Shown piece after piece: positions 35,920 to 44,380 of a stretch of DNA of 64,000 nt. Position 1 is the first letter of the stretch, and each line of letters starts with the position of its first letter. The stretch spans positions 806,001 through 870,000 of the forward strand of contig NZ_SLYA01000002.1 of the NCBI RefSeq assembly GCF_004340965.1, written 5' to 3'. A model generated the notes under the pieces. That model ran no database searches and was not told where the DNA came from. It was given only the letters and a program-made list of their open reading frames with translations. The stretch is from Sphingomonas sp. PP-CE-1A-559 (GTDB taxonomy: Bacteria > Pseudomonadota > Alphaproteobacteria > Sphingomonadales > Sphingomonadaceae). Both the position numbers and the translations under genes were made by a program.

Positions 35920-38316
35920 ATGCAGACCATATCGTCGCTTTTCGCCGGTGTCGCACTCGCGGCGCTCGCCACGCCTGCCGCGTTTGCCCAGGCCGCACCG
36001 GAAACTCCGGTAGCTGCGCCGGCAGAAGTCCAAGCCGATCCGGCACCCGAGACATCGTCCGACATCGTCGTGCTCGGCTTCGGCCAGAGCCGCCAGGTCC
36101 AGAGCGTCAGCGCCGTCGATCTCGCGCGCCTCACCCCCGGGTCGAGCCCGTTGAAGGCGATCGAGAAGCTTCCCGGCGTCAATTTCCAGGCATCCGACCC
36201 GTTCGGCGCGTATGAATGGGCGGTCCGCATTTCGCTGCGCGGGTTCAACCAGAACCAGCTCGGCTTCACGCTCGACGGCGTTCCGCTCGGCGATATGAGC
36301 TACGGCAACGTCAACGGCCTGCACATCAGCCGCGCGATCATCTCCGAGAACGTCGCCCGCACCGAAGTCGCGCAGGGCGCCGGCGCGCTCGGCACCGCAT
36401 CGACCAGCAATCTCGGCGGCACGATCCAGTTCTTTAGCGACAAGCCGCGCGACACCGCGAACGTCACCGGCGGCGGCACCTATGGTTCGGACAGCACCTA
36501 TCGCGGTTATGCGCGGATCGACAGCGGCGATCTCGGCGGCGGTCTGAAGGGCTATCTGAGCTACGGCTACCTCACCACCGACAAGTGGAAGGGCGACGGC
36601 GTCCAGCGCCAGCATCAGGCGAACGGCAAGATCGTCAAGGATCTGGGCAGCTTCGGCAGCCTGTCCGCGTTCGTGAACTTCTCCGATCGTCGCGAGCAGG
36701 ATTACCAGGATCTCAGCTACGACATCATCCGCCGCCGTGGCCTGCGGAACGACAACATCGCCGACAACTATCCGCTCGCGCTGCAGATCGCGAAAACCTA
36801 CCAAAACCAAGGAGCGCTCGCGACCTATACGAAGGCGAACAACGGCTCTTCGGTCGGCTTCGTCGCACCGTGGGCCGGCGTCGGCACGACCTTCCCGACC
36901 GGGTTTGGCACGGTCGACGATGCGTATTTCGATGCTGGTGGCGTGCGGCGCGATTACCTGGGTGGCGTCACGCTCGACGCTAACCTCACGCCCGAGCTGA
37001 CGATGACCACGACCGGCTACTATCACAACAACAAGGGTCAGGGGTCGTGGATCACGCCCTATTCGCCGACCCCGGCGGGTGCGCTGAACCAGGACGGCAG
37101 CGCGATTACCGCGCCCAGCCCGCTGGGCTTCCGCACGACCGAATACAGCATCAAGCGTGGCGGAGCGCTCAGCAACATCGCTTATGAGACCGGCGCGAAC
37201 ACCTTCGAGATCGGTGGCTGGCTCGAGACCAACACCTTCACGCAGGCACGGCGCTTCTACGGGATGACGGACAGCGCGGAGCCGAACCGCGACGTGCTGA
37301 AGTTCCAGAAGAATTCCTACGCGACGCAGTGGGACGGCAAATACGGCACCGACACGATGCAGTATCATGTCGAGGACACGCTGAAGCTCATCAACGACCG
37401 CCTGATCGTCAACGCCGGGTGGAAGGGCGCCTATGTCGTCAACAGCGCGACGATGCTGCCCGATACGACCTCGCCGCTCTCGGTCGGCCGTATCTCGGCC
37501 AAGGACTGGTTCCAGCCACAGGCCGGCATATTGTTCAAGCTGACCCCGGCGGCGGAAGTGTTTGCCGACTATACCGAGAACATGCGCGCGTTCGTCTCGT
37601 CGGCGACCACCGGACCGTTCGCGGCGACGCAGGCCGGCTTCAACGCCGTCCGCGGCCGCCTCAAGCCCGAGCGCTCGAAGACCGCGGAGGGCGGCGTCCG
37701 TTTGCACATCGGACCGTTCCAGGCCTCTGCAGTCGGCTATTATGTCGACTTCTCGAACCGCCTGCTCGCGTTTGCGAACGGTGTCGGCATCCTCGGCAAC
37801 GCACCGACGCTCAACAATGCGGGCAGCGTGCGCACGTACGGTGCCGAAGTCTCCGCCAATTACCGCATCTTCCGCCCGCTCTCGCTGTTCGCGAGCTATT
37901 CGTACACCAACGCTGAATATCAGGACACGGTCACCGACGCGTCCGGCTCGGTCCAAGTCCGCAAGGGCGATACCGTCGTCGATACGCCCAAGCACATGGT
38001 CAAGGGCGAGATCGTGCTCGAACAATCGGGCTTCACCGGCCGGGTCGGCGCGGATTACATGAGCAAGCGCTACTTCACCTATCTCAACGACCAGTCGGTG
38101 CCGAGCCGCGTTCTGGTCGACGCGAGCATCGGTTATCGGTTCGAGGGCGACGGCGCGCTCCACGGCGTCGCAATCGAGGGCAACGTGACCAACCTTACCA
38201 ACAAGAAGTATATTTCGACGATCGGGTCGAACGGCTTCACCGCGAGCGGCGACAACCAGACGCTGCTCGCCGGCGCGCCGCGGCAGTTCTTCGTTTCGTT
38301 GAAGAAGGGCTTCTAA
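35920..38316 (+). CDS. TonB-dependent receptor
   Basis: 798 residues. Signal peptide MQTISSLFAGVALAALATPA followed by AFAQ; TonB-box-like SSDIVVLG; plug domain with KAIEKLPGVNF, FNQNQLGFTLDGVPLGD and GTASTSNLGGTIQFF; barrel ending in a C-terminal aromatic (KKGF). AGGGGA precedes the ATG. It is close kin of the truncated receptor at 1-1001. No transporter or regulator genes are adjacent, so the ligand is unknown. It converges with the histidine-kinase gene, with a hairpin between them. Confidence 0.93.
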   Translation: MQTISSLFAGVALAALATPAAFAQAAPETPVAAPAEVQADPAPETSSDIVVLGFGQSRQVQSVSAVDLARLTPGSSPLKAIEKLPGVNFQASDPFGAYEWAVRISLRGFNQNQLGFTLDGVPLGDMSYGNVNGLHISRAIISENVARTEVAQGAGALGTASTSNLGGTIQFFSDKPRDTANVTGGGTYGSDSTYRGYARIDSGDLGGGLKGYLSYGYLTTDKWKGDGVQRQHQANGKIVKDLGSFGSLSAFVNFSDRREQDYQDLSYDIIRRRGLRNDNIADNYPLALQIAKTYQNQGALATYTKANNGSSVGFVAPWAGVGTTFPTGFGTVDDAYFDAGGVRRDYLGGVTLDANLTPELTMTTTGYYHNNKGQGSWITPYSPTPAGALNQDGSAITAPSPLGFRTTEYSIKRGGALSNIAYETGANTFEIGGWLETNTFTQARRFYGMTDSAEPNRDVLKFQKNSYATQWDGKYGTDTMQYHVEDTLKLINDRLIVNAGWKGAYVVNSATMLPDTTSPLSVGRISAKDWFQPQAGILFKLTPAAEVFADYTENMRAFVSSATTGPFAATQAGFNAVRGRLKPERSKTAEGGVRLHIGPFQASAVGYYVDFSNRLLAFANGVGILGNAPTLNNAGSVRTYGAEVSANYRIFRPLSLFASYSYTNAEYQDTVTDASGSVQVRKGDTVVDTPKHMVKGEIVLEQSGFTGRVGADYMSKRYFTYLNDQSVPSRVLVDASIGYRFEGDGALHGVAIEGNVTNLTNKKYISTIGSNGFTASGDNQTLLAGAPRQFFVSLKKGF

Positions 38317-38331
38317 AGTCCAAAAGGATGT

Positions 38332-38358
38332 CGGACCGGGCGAGGTTCGCCCGGTCCG
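38332..38358. terminator. bidirectional terminator between convergent genes
   Basis: Perfect 12-bp stem (CGGACCGGGCGA, 38332-38343; TCGCCCGGTCCG, 38347-38358) with a 3-nt loop, between the receptor stop (38316) and the kinase stop (38362). The minus-strand exit contains TTTT. Confidence 0.7.
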
Positions 38359-38361
38359 ATC

Positions 38362-40341
38362 TCACTCGACCGCGCGCAGCTTCGGGCGGCCCGGCGGCGA
38401 CTGGCGCAGCAGTTCGTCGACCCGCGCGGCGAGATCCGTCTGGCGAAACGGCTTCGATAAACGGGTGACCCCCTCGGGCACGTCCTCGCCCGCCGCGGCA
38501 TAGCCGGTCACCAGCAAAGCCGGGATGCGATTGCCCGACGACCAGAGTTCGGTGATGAGTTGCCCACCTGTCATCCCCGGCATCAGATAATCGCTGACCA
38601 ATATATCCGCATCGACGCCGGACCGGATCGCCGACAACGCCTGGCTGGCGGAGGGGACCTCGACGACGACATAGCCGATGTCGCGCAGCATGTCGGCGGT
38701 CGCGGCGCGTACCAAGTCCTCGTCGTCGACAAGCAAAACCTTCGCCGCACGCCGCGCGATGACCGGCTCGGCGGTGTTCTCGACCGTCTCGGTCGCCGCT
38801 TCCTCGGTTGCCGGCAGCCAGAGCTCGACGGTCGTGCCTGAGCCGGGTTCGCTGGTCAGGCGGAGCGTGCCGCCCGACTGCGCAGCGAGGCCGTGGACCA
38901 TCGACAGCCCCAGTCCGGTGCCCTTGCCGACGCCCTTGGTGGAGAAAAACGGCTCGGTCGCGCGTGCGAGCGTGGCGCGGTCCATGCCCACGCCGGTATC
39001 GATCGCAGCGATCCGGACGTAGCGGTCCGGCGCAAGGCCGACCACGTTGCGATCGTCGACGACGACTTCGCTTACCGTCAGGGTGAGCTTGCCGCCACCG
39101 GGCATAGCATCGCGCGCGTTGATCGCGAGGTTGAGCAGTGCGAGTTCGAGTTGATTGGGATCGACGCGTGCCGACGAGAGGTGCCGCGGAATCTCAAGCG
39201 TCACTGCGATCGACGGCCCCAGCGACCGCCGCATCAGGTCGACCAGCCCGTCGATCAGTGCGCCGATATCGACCGCGCGCGGTTGCAGAGCCTGACGCCG
39301 GGCGAATGCCAACAACCGCTGCGTCAACGTCGCGGCCCGCTCCGCCGCTTGCAACGCGCCGCCGATCATCCGCTGCGTACGCTCGTCATCCTTATGCCGT
39401 CGCCGCAGCAGATCGAGGCTGCCGACGATCGGCGTCAGCAGATTGTTGAAATCGTGCGCGACACCGCCGGTCAGCTGGCCGATCGCGTCCATCTTCTGCG
39501 CCTGCGCGAGTTGCGCGTCGGCTTCCTTGCGATCGGTGACGTCGGAAACCACGCCGGTCATCCGCGCGGCCTTGCCGGCATCGTCATACTGGACGCGCCC
39601 CTTGGCGACGAGCCACCGTGACGCACCGTCGGCCGCATCGATGCGGTACTCGACATCGATAACGCCGGTTCGGGTCGCCTCGGTCATCGCGCGCGTGACG
39701 ATACCGCGTTGCTTCACGTCGATATGGCTCAGGAACGTTTCCATGGTCCAGTCGGGCCGGCCTTCCGGATAGCCATAGATCGCATCGTGCCGCAGCGTCC
39801 GTCGGGACTCGCCGGTCGTCAGATCGATGTCCCAGCTTCCCATGCCGGCAGCTTCGAGCGCGATCTCCAGGCTCTCGCGGGCCGATCGCAACTCGCTGGT
39901 CCGGTCGAGCACCGCCCGTTCAAGCGTCACCGCGACATCGCGCAACTCATACTGCCGCCGCCGCGCCGTCAGCGCCGACCGGATCGCGCCCAGCATCGCC
40001 TCGGCGTGCAGCGGTCGTTCGAGCAACAGGACATTGCCGAGATCGGCAAGCCGCTGCGTGGCGCGTGCACTGCGCGGCGTGCGGGTCCCGTTCGCAAGTA
40101 CGACGAACTGGATATCGGCCCAATTGGGTTGCGCCGCCACCCATCCCGCGAGCGACGCGACCTCCTCCGTGATCAGGGCTTCCTCGGTCAACATGACCGC
40201 CCCGGCCCCCTTTGCCAGTTCGACGAGCAGCTCGGCCTGGTCGCGACAGACGAAGGCTACGATGTCGTTGCGACCAAGCAGGTCCGACGCGATCGCCGCA
40301 TCGCGCCCGCGCGGCGCCAGGATCAGGACGCGATCGTCCAT
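38362..40341 (-). CDS. hybrid sensor histidine kinase
   Basis: 659 residues. In order: a receiver-like N-terminal domain (about 1-125) that seems to lack the phospho-acceptor Asp context; a short coiled coil; a PAS domain (about 160-275; SWDIDLTTGE, ASRWLVAKGRVQYDDAG); HisKA with phospho-His about 296 (GGVAHDFNNLL); HATPase (NLAINARDAMPGGG, GTGLGLSMVHG); and a C-terminal receiver with Asp about 584 (SDYLMPGMTGG). There are no membrane helices, so it is a cytoplasmic sensor. It starts one base after the KaiC-like stop, so the two are translated together. Confidence 0.93.
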   Translation of the reverse strand: MDDRVLILAPRGRDAAIASDLLGRNDIVAFVCRDQAELLVELAKGAGAVMLTEEALITEEVASLAGWVAAQPNWADIQFVVLANGTRTPRSARATQRLADLGNVLLLERPLHAEAMLGAIRSALTARRRQYELRDVAVTLERAVLDRTSELRSARESLEIALEAAGMGSWDIDLTTGESRRTLRHDAIYGYPEGRPDWTMETFLSHIDVKQRGIVTRAMTEATRTGVIDVEYRIDAADGASRWLVAKGRVQYDDAGKAARMTGVVSDVTDRKEADAQLAQAQKMDAIGQLTGGVAHDFNNLLTPIVGSLDLLRRRHKDDERTQRMIGGALQAAERAATLTQRLLAFARRQALQPRAVDIGALIDGLVDLMRRSLGPSIAVTLEIPRHLSSARVDPNQLELALLNLAINARDAMPGGGKLTLTVSEVVVDDRNVVGLAPDRYVRIAAIDTGVGMDRATLARATEPFFSTKGVGKGTGLGLSMVHGLAAQSGGTLRLTSEPGSGTTVELWLPATEEAATETVENTAEPVIARRAAKVLLVDDEDLVRAATADMLRDIGYVVVEVPSASQALSAIRSGVDADILVSDYLMPGMTGGQLITELWSSGNRIPALLVTGYAAAGEDVPEGVTRLSKPFRQTDLAARVDELLRQSPPGRPKLRAVE

Positions 40342-40342
40342 A

Positions 40343-41854
40343 TCAGCTGCGAATATCCTGGATCCCCATCCGGCTGGCCATCAACGTCTTTCCTTCGCCC
40401 GAGAATGTCGGAACACCCGTCAGCACGCCCTGGAATTCGCGAAGGGGCTCGCCGACCAGCAATCCGTTGCTACCAATCTGAAACTCCCGGATCGTGCGTT
40501 CGTGCCGTGCGGTACGCGTCTTGATCACCGAAATCGCCTGCCGCACCTCGCCATGCGCCTCGAAATAGCGGAGCTGGACGATCGTATCGGACAGATAGCT
40601 GAGGTCGACGTCAGAGCGAACGTCCCCGGTGATCCCGTGCAGGCCAAGGATCAGCAGGCTGACGATCCCCTTCTGACCGAGATACGTCAGCATCTCGTGC
40701 ATCTGCAGGATCAGGAACTGTTCGTTCGGCATCGCCTGAAGGTAGGCATTGAGGCTGTCGATGACGACTATCTTAGCCTTGTGCTGCTCGACCGCAGCCC
40801 GCACCGCACCGGAGAACTCGCCCGGCGACATCTCGGCCGGATCGATCGCGCGTAGTTCGAGCTGCCCATTCTCGACGAACGGCATCAGGTCCATACCAAG
40901 CGACGCGCTCCGCTTCAGCAACGTCGGCAATCGCTCGTCGAACAGGAAATACGCAGCCCGCTCGCCACGTTTCAACGCTGCGATCATCGACTGCACCGAC
41001 GCAGTCGTCTTCCCGACACCGGCCGGCCCAGTCAGCAACGTCGCGGTGCCGGGGATGAGCCCACCGCCCAGCAGCGTGTCGAGTTCGGTCGACCCGGTCG
41101 ATACGGCATCGTCCGAATATTTCATGACGTGTTCGGACGCAATCAGGCGCGGATACACACACAACCCGCCGCGTTCGATCTCGAAGTCGTGATAGCCACC
41201 GCGATACCGTACGCCGCGCATCTTCACGACATGCATGCGACGACGTTGCGCACCGAATCCCGACAAGGTTTGCTCGAGCGAGATCACGCCGTGCGCGATG
41301 CTGTGCAACTGGAGATCACTGCCCGACCCGCTCTTGTCGTCGAGGAACAGCACGGTGCAGGCCCGCGTCGAGAAGAAGTGCTTGAGCGCGAGGATCTGGC
41401 GGCGATAGCGGATCGGGCTCTGCGCGAGCAGGCGCAGTTCGGAAAGGCTGTCGATCACCACGCGCTTGGGCCGAAGCTCGTCGACCTTCGCCATCACGTC
41501 GCGGATCGTCTCGCCGAGTTCGACCTCGCTAGGGTGCAGCAACGTCTGCTCGTGATCCTCGCCAAAACCGTCGGCCGGGACCATCTCGAACAGCGACAGC
41601 GAATCCAGCGACCAGCCGTGCGTCTGCGCCACTGCGCGCAACTCGACTTCGGTCTCGGCCAGCGTGATGTACAGCCCTGCCTCGCCGACCGATGCGCCCG
41701 TGAGCAGGAAGCCGAGCCCCAGCGTCGTCTTGCCCGTGCCAGGCGTACCCTCAACCAGGTACATCCGATCCGGCGTCAGCCCCCCATTCAGAATGTCGTC
41801 GAGCCCGTCGATACCGGTCCGTGCGAGCGCCGGTAATTGTCCGTTCAGTGCCAA
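40343..41854 (-). CDS. kaiC: KaiC-like double RecA-domain ATPase
   Basis: 503 residues, close to cyanobacterial KaiC. Two tandem KaiC domains, with Walker A motifs at about 36-44 (GTPGTGKTT) and about 274-282 (GPAGVGKTT). Catalytic Glu pairs and Walker B (VVIDSL) are present in both halves. In the second domain the segment equivalent to the KaiC phosphosites reads DLSYLSDTI: Ser about 419 is kept, but the following Thr is Tyr 420. No KaiA or KaiB gene is present. It is co-transcribed with the hybrid kinase downstream, so a KaiC-kinase signalling module is likely rather than a full clock. Confidence 0.92.
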   Translation of the reverse strand: MALNGQLPALARTGIDGLDDILNGGLTPDRMYLVEGTPGTGKTTLGLGFLLTGASVGEAGLYITLAETEVELRAVAQTHGWSLDSLSLFEMVPADGFGEDHEQTLLHPSEVELGETIRDVMAKVDELRPKRVVIDSLSELRLLAQSPIRYRRQILALKHFFSTRACTVLFLDDKSGSGSDLQLHSIAHGVISLEQTLSGFGAQRRRMHVVKMRGVRYRGGYHDFEIERGGLCVYPRLIASEHVMKYSDDAVSTGSTELDTLLGGGLIPGTATLLTGPAGVGKTTASVQSMIAALKRGERAAYFLFDERLPTLLKRSASLGMDLMPFVENGQLELRAIDPAEMSPGEFSGAVRAAVEQHKAKIVVIDSLNAYLQAMPNEQFLILQMHEMLTYLGQKGIVSLLILGLHGITGDVRSDVDLSYLSDTIVQLRYFEAHGEVRQAISVIKTRTARHERTIREFQIGSNGLLVGEPLREFQGVLTGVPTFSGEGKTLMASRMGIQDIRS

Positions 41855-41965
41855 GTGGCAGTCCTTCCTGTGATCGTACCGCGCATGGTGCGACCATATG
41901 TTCTCGTTCTAGGTTATAACCGGCGTATCGCATAGCCTTACGGTCGCGCCACTCCGAGGAACTTA
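41855..41965. promoter_or_regulatory. divergent promoter region with a 10-bp palindrome
   Basis: 111 bp between the KaiC-like gene and the glycosylase gene. It contains the perfect palindrome GGTTATAACC (41912-41921), a possible operator or -10-like element serving one or both directions. Confidence 0.35.
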
Positions 41966-42469
41966 ATGTCGCTCAAGCACTCGTTTCCGCCGATTTTCGA
42001 TTTCGAAGCGCGTGTTCTGGTTCTGGGCAGCCTGCCGGGCGACCGGTCGCTCGCTGCCAAGCGCTATTATGCGCATCCGCAGAACCAGTTCTGGCAACTG
42101 ATGTCGCCGGTCGTCGGCTGCGATCTCGTTACGCTCGACTATGAGGATCGGTTGGCGGCGTTGCGGGCGAGCGGCGTGGCGCTGTGGGACGTGATCGGGT
42201 CGGCGCGGCGGGGTGGGAGCAGCGACGCGGCGATCCTCGACGCCGAAGGCAACGACATCGTCGCGCTCATCGGCCGATTACCGAAGCTTCGCGCGGTCGC
42301 CTTCAACGGCGGTACCGCGCTCAAGCAGGGCCTGAAGCTGCTCGGACCGAACTTTGCTGGACCGAGCGTCGTCGCGCTTCCCTCCAGCAGCCCGCTGCAT
42401 ACGATTGGCGTCGCGGCAAAGCAGCCTGCTTGGAACCAGCTTGCCGCGTTCCTGCTCGACCGGACGTGA
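41966..42469 (+). CDS. DNA-deoxyinosine glycosylase (uracil-DNA glycosylase superfamily, family 6-like)
   Basis: 167 residues. The N-terminal LVLGSLPGDRSLAAKRYYAH, then PQNQFWQLM, is the family-6 (hypoxanthine-DNA glycosylase) pattern. WDVIGSARRGGSSDAAI and the C-terminal LPSSSPLH (base-flipping loop) complete the UDG fold. These enzymes excise hypoxanthine or other deaminated bases. It is cytoplasmic. The DUF1993 gene follows within 25 bases, so the two are probably co-transcribed. Confidence 0.87.
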   Translation: MSLKHSFPPIFDFEARVLVLGSLPGDRSLAAKRYYAHPQNQFWQLMSPVVGCDLVTLDYEDRLAALRASGVALWDVIGSARRGGSSDAAILDAEGNDIVALIGRLPKLRAVAFNGGTALKQGLKLLGPNFAGPSVVALPSSSPLHTIGVAAKQPAWNQLAAFLLDRT

Positions 42470-42491
42470 TCGGGCGCCTACGCCTGCGTCC

Positions 42492-42992
42492 ATGACCCAG
42501 CTCTATGACCTCACCGTCCCCGCGTTTCGCCGCGGTTTCGCCAGCCTCTCGGCGATCCTGAAATCGGGGGAAGCCTATGCACAGGAGAACGGCATTGCCG
42601 AGGCGGACATGCTCGGCACGCGACTGATCGCCGACATGGCGCCGCTGACCGCGCAGGTCCAGCGCACCAGCGACACGGCCAAGGGCGCGATGGTTCGGCT
42701 CGGCGGCGTTCCGACGATCGCAATGGCCGACGACGAGACGAGTTTCGCGGCGCTTCAACATCGCATTGCTGCAACGCTCGCGTTCCTGGACGGCGTCCCG
42801 CGCGAGGCGATCGACGGCAAGGAGGATGCCGTGGTTACGATCGTCACGCCCAGCCGGACGTTGGACTTTACGGGACAAAGCTATGTCCTCGGGTTCGTGC
42901 TGCCCAATTTCTATTTCCACATCACGACCGCCTACGCGCTGTTGCGGATGCGCGGCGTACCGATCGGCAAGATGGATTATCTCGGTCGGTAG
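42492..42992 (+). CDS. DUF1993 family protein
   Basis: 166 residues from ATG 42492 (MTQLYDLTVPAFRRGFASLS); the in-frame extension to 42354 is glycosylase shadow. The pattern (start as above, MAPLTAQVQRTSDTAKGAM, VLPNFYFHITTAYALLRMRG, PIGKMDYLG at the end) is that of DUF1993, a helical bundle related to DinB-like folds, with no known activity. No signal peptide. It is downstream of the DNA glycosylase. Confidence 0.85.
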   Translation: MTQLYDLTVPAFRRGFASLSAILKSGEAYAQENGIAEADMLGTRLIADMAPLTAQVQRTSDTAKGAMVRLGGVPTIAMADDETSFAALQHRIAATLAFLDGVPREAIDGKEDAVVTIVTPSRTLDFTGQSYVLGFVLPNFYFHITTAYALLRMRGVPIGKMDYLGR

Positions 42993-43078
42993 CAGCCTGC
43001 ATCGACGTCGATAACTGCCTGCAGCGAGGCGGATAAAGGGTACTGGCGGAGAACTCCGCTCTGCGGCAAGGGCGGGCG

Positions 43079-43663
43079 ATGTCGATCGAAACGCTCATTG
43101 CCCAATACGGCCTCGCCGCGATATTCCTGGGTGCGGGGCTTGAAGGCGAAACCGCGGTCGTGACCGGCGGCGTGCTGGCGCACCAGCACCTGCTACCGCT
43201 CTGGGGCAGCGCCGCGGCGGCAGTCGCGGGATCGTTTGCCGCGGACCAGCTCTTCTTCCTCGCCGGGCGTCGTTACCGCGACACCGCTCGCGTCCGCAAG
43301 ATCGCCGCCAAGCCGGCCTTCGCCAAGGCACTCGATACGCTGGAACGCCATCCGACCGTCTTCATCCTCGGCTTCCGCTTCCTCTACGGCCTGCGCACGA
43401 TCAGCCCCATAGCTATCGGCACGTCGCACGTCCCGGCGCGCACGTTCATGATGCTCAATGCGATCTCCGCGGCGGTCTGGGGCGTGATGTTTACGGGCAT
43501 CGGCTATCTGTTCGGCGACACGCTGCTCGACGCGGTCCACAATATCATGCCGAAGCACAAACTGGCCGGCGTCGCGATACTGGCAGTCGTCGTCGCCTTG
43601 GTGATGACCGCAATCCGGTATTGGCGCCGACGACAGTCGAATGCCGTACCGAACACGCGCTGA
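43079..43663 (+). CDS. DedA family inner-membrane protein
   Basis: 194 residues with four or more hydrophobic segments. DedA features: the conserved acidic/Gly N-terminal region (GAGLEGETAVVTGGVLAHQ), FFLAGRRY, and the Arg/Pro/Gly block FRFLYGLRTISPIAIGTSHV. The last helix is followed by a basic tail (RYWRRRQS). DedA proteins act in undecaprenyl-phosphate or phospholipid translocation and membrane homeostasis. It is a single gene on the plus strand. Confidence 0.88.
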   Translation: MSIETLIAQYGLAAIFLGAGLEGETAVVTGGVLAHQHLLPLWGSAAAAVAGSFAADQLFFLAGRRYRDTARVRKIAAKPAFAKALDTLERHPTVFILGFRFLYGLRTISPIAIGTSHVPARTFMMLNAISAAVWGVMFTGIGYLFGDTLLDAVHNIMPKHKLAGVAILAVVVALVMTAIRYWRRRQSNAVPNTR

Positions 43664-44039
43664 CGTCCGACCGATATTTGAAGATGCAATCCGGACAAGA
43701 TGTTAAGTGCCAACATCTCTTATAAGCGTAACATTCACAAAATAGTGGCCCAGCAGAGGGGATCCGCTGGACCACGAGGTTCCGTCTAGGGAGCTTCACT
43801 TCGCCTTGACGTTGCCCCGTTGTAATACCCACTTATCAAATGGGAATAGAGTTATTTATCACCATCGGTGAGTAGAGTATAAATTGCGCCGAAATGCTTT
43901 GACTCGAAAATTTACCTTGATCACTCGAGAATACAAAAGGCGACGAATTCCCCAAAACGGGAAGTACGTCGCCTTTCGAGTTTTCCAACAGATGGTTTGA
44001 TTACCGAACCAAGCCATCCGTTACATTTTCAAGTCGCAA
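43664..44039. other. AT-richer noncoding region
   Basis: 376 bases between the DedA gene and the lipoprotein gene with no supportable coding region. The frames that cross it are Cys/Arg-rich shadows without a ribosome-binding site. It holds a small CCCA...TGGG hairpin (43828-43844) and the terminator hairpin at 43936-43976. Confidence 0.5.
43936..43976 (-). terminator. terminator hairpin after the small lipoprotein gene
   Basis: Perfect 10-bp arms, AAAGGCGACG (43936-43945) and CGTCGCCTTT (43967-43976), with a 21-nt loop. On the minus strand the hairpin is followed by TTTTGTATT, a fair U-rich exit. It lies about 65 nt beyond the lipoprotein stop. Confidence 0.65.
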
Positions 44040-44258
44040 TCAGAGCGCGTTGCCGCTCGAATTCGAATCGACCGAATTCTCGAGATCCGTCGAGTTGCTC
44101 GTTTCGATACCGTCTACCGCGGAAAGATTCGCATCCGACTCTTCGACGACCGTGTTCGACTGAATGTCGGTAACGTTCTCGGTCGCTGCGGGCTTCGTGC
44201 ATGCGGCCAGGCCAAGTGCCAGGACTGCAATCATTGGCACGATCGTGATCTTCTTCAT
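44040..44258 (-). CDS. small lipoprotein
   Basis: 72 residues. The signal is MKKITIVPMIAVLALGLAAC, with a lipobox (LAAC) and acylated Cys at residue 20. The mature part is short, acidic and rich in Ser, Asn and Asp, without Lys/Arg clusters, and probably unstructured. GGAG lies 8 nt before the ATG. Its own terminator follows. It is likely anchored in the outer membrane; function unknown. It is separated by 122 bp from the TonB receptor upstream on the same strand. Confidence 0.82.
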   Translation of the reverse strand: MKKITIVPMIAVLALGLAACTKPAATENVTDIQSNTVVEESDANLSAVDGIETSNSTDLENSVDSNSSGNAL

Positions 44259-44380
44259 CGAATGGTCTCCGTGATGACTAGTGCAGAATTACGACCGCAA
44301 CGTGCGAAATCGATCCTGGAACCGAAAGCTACCCAGCGATGCGGTCGAACGCAATACCCTATCGTGGGACTATGATTTAA

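Noticed and set aside
35908..38163. 751-codon minus-strand ORF over the TonB receptor
   Set aside because: Antisense shadow; the plus-strand receptor has signal peptide, plug and barrel.
41890..41921. LexA box before the DNA glycosylase (GTTC repeats)
   Set aside because: Alphaproteobacterial LexA sites need GTTC-N7-GTTC; here the two GTTC are 2 nt apart.
43545..43832. Minus-strand ORF in the gap after the DedA gene
   Set aside because: Overlaps the DedA 3' end, has Cys/Arg-rich random composition and no ribosome-binding site.
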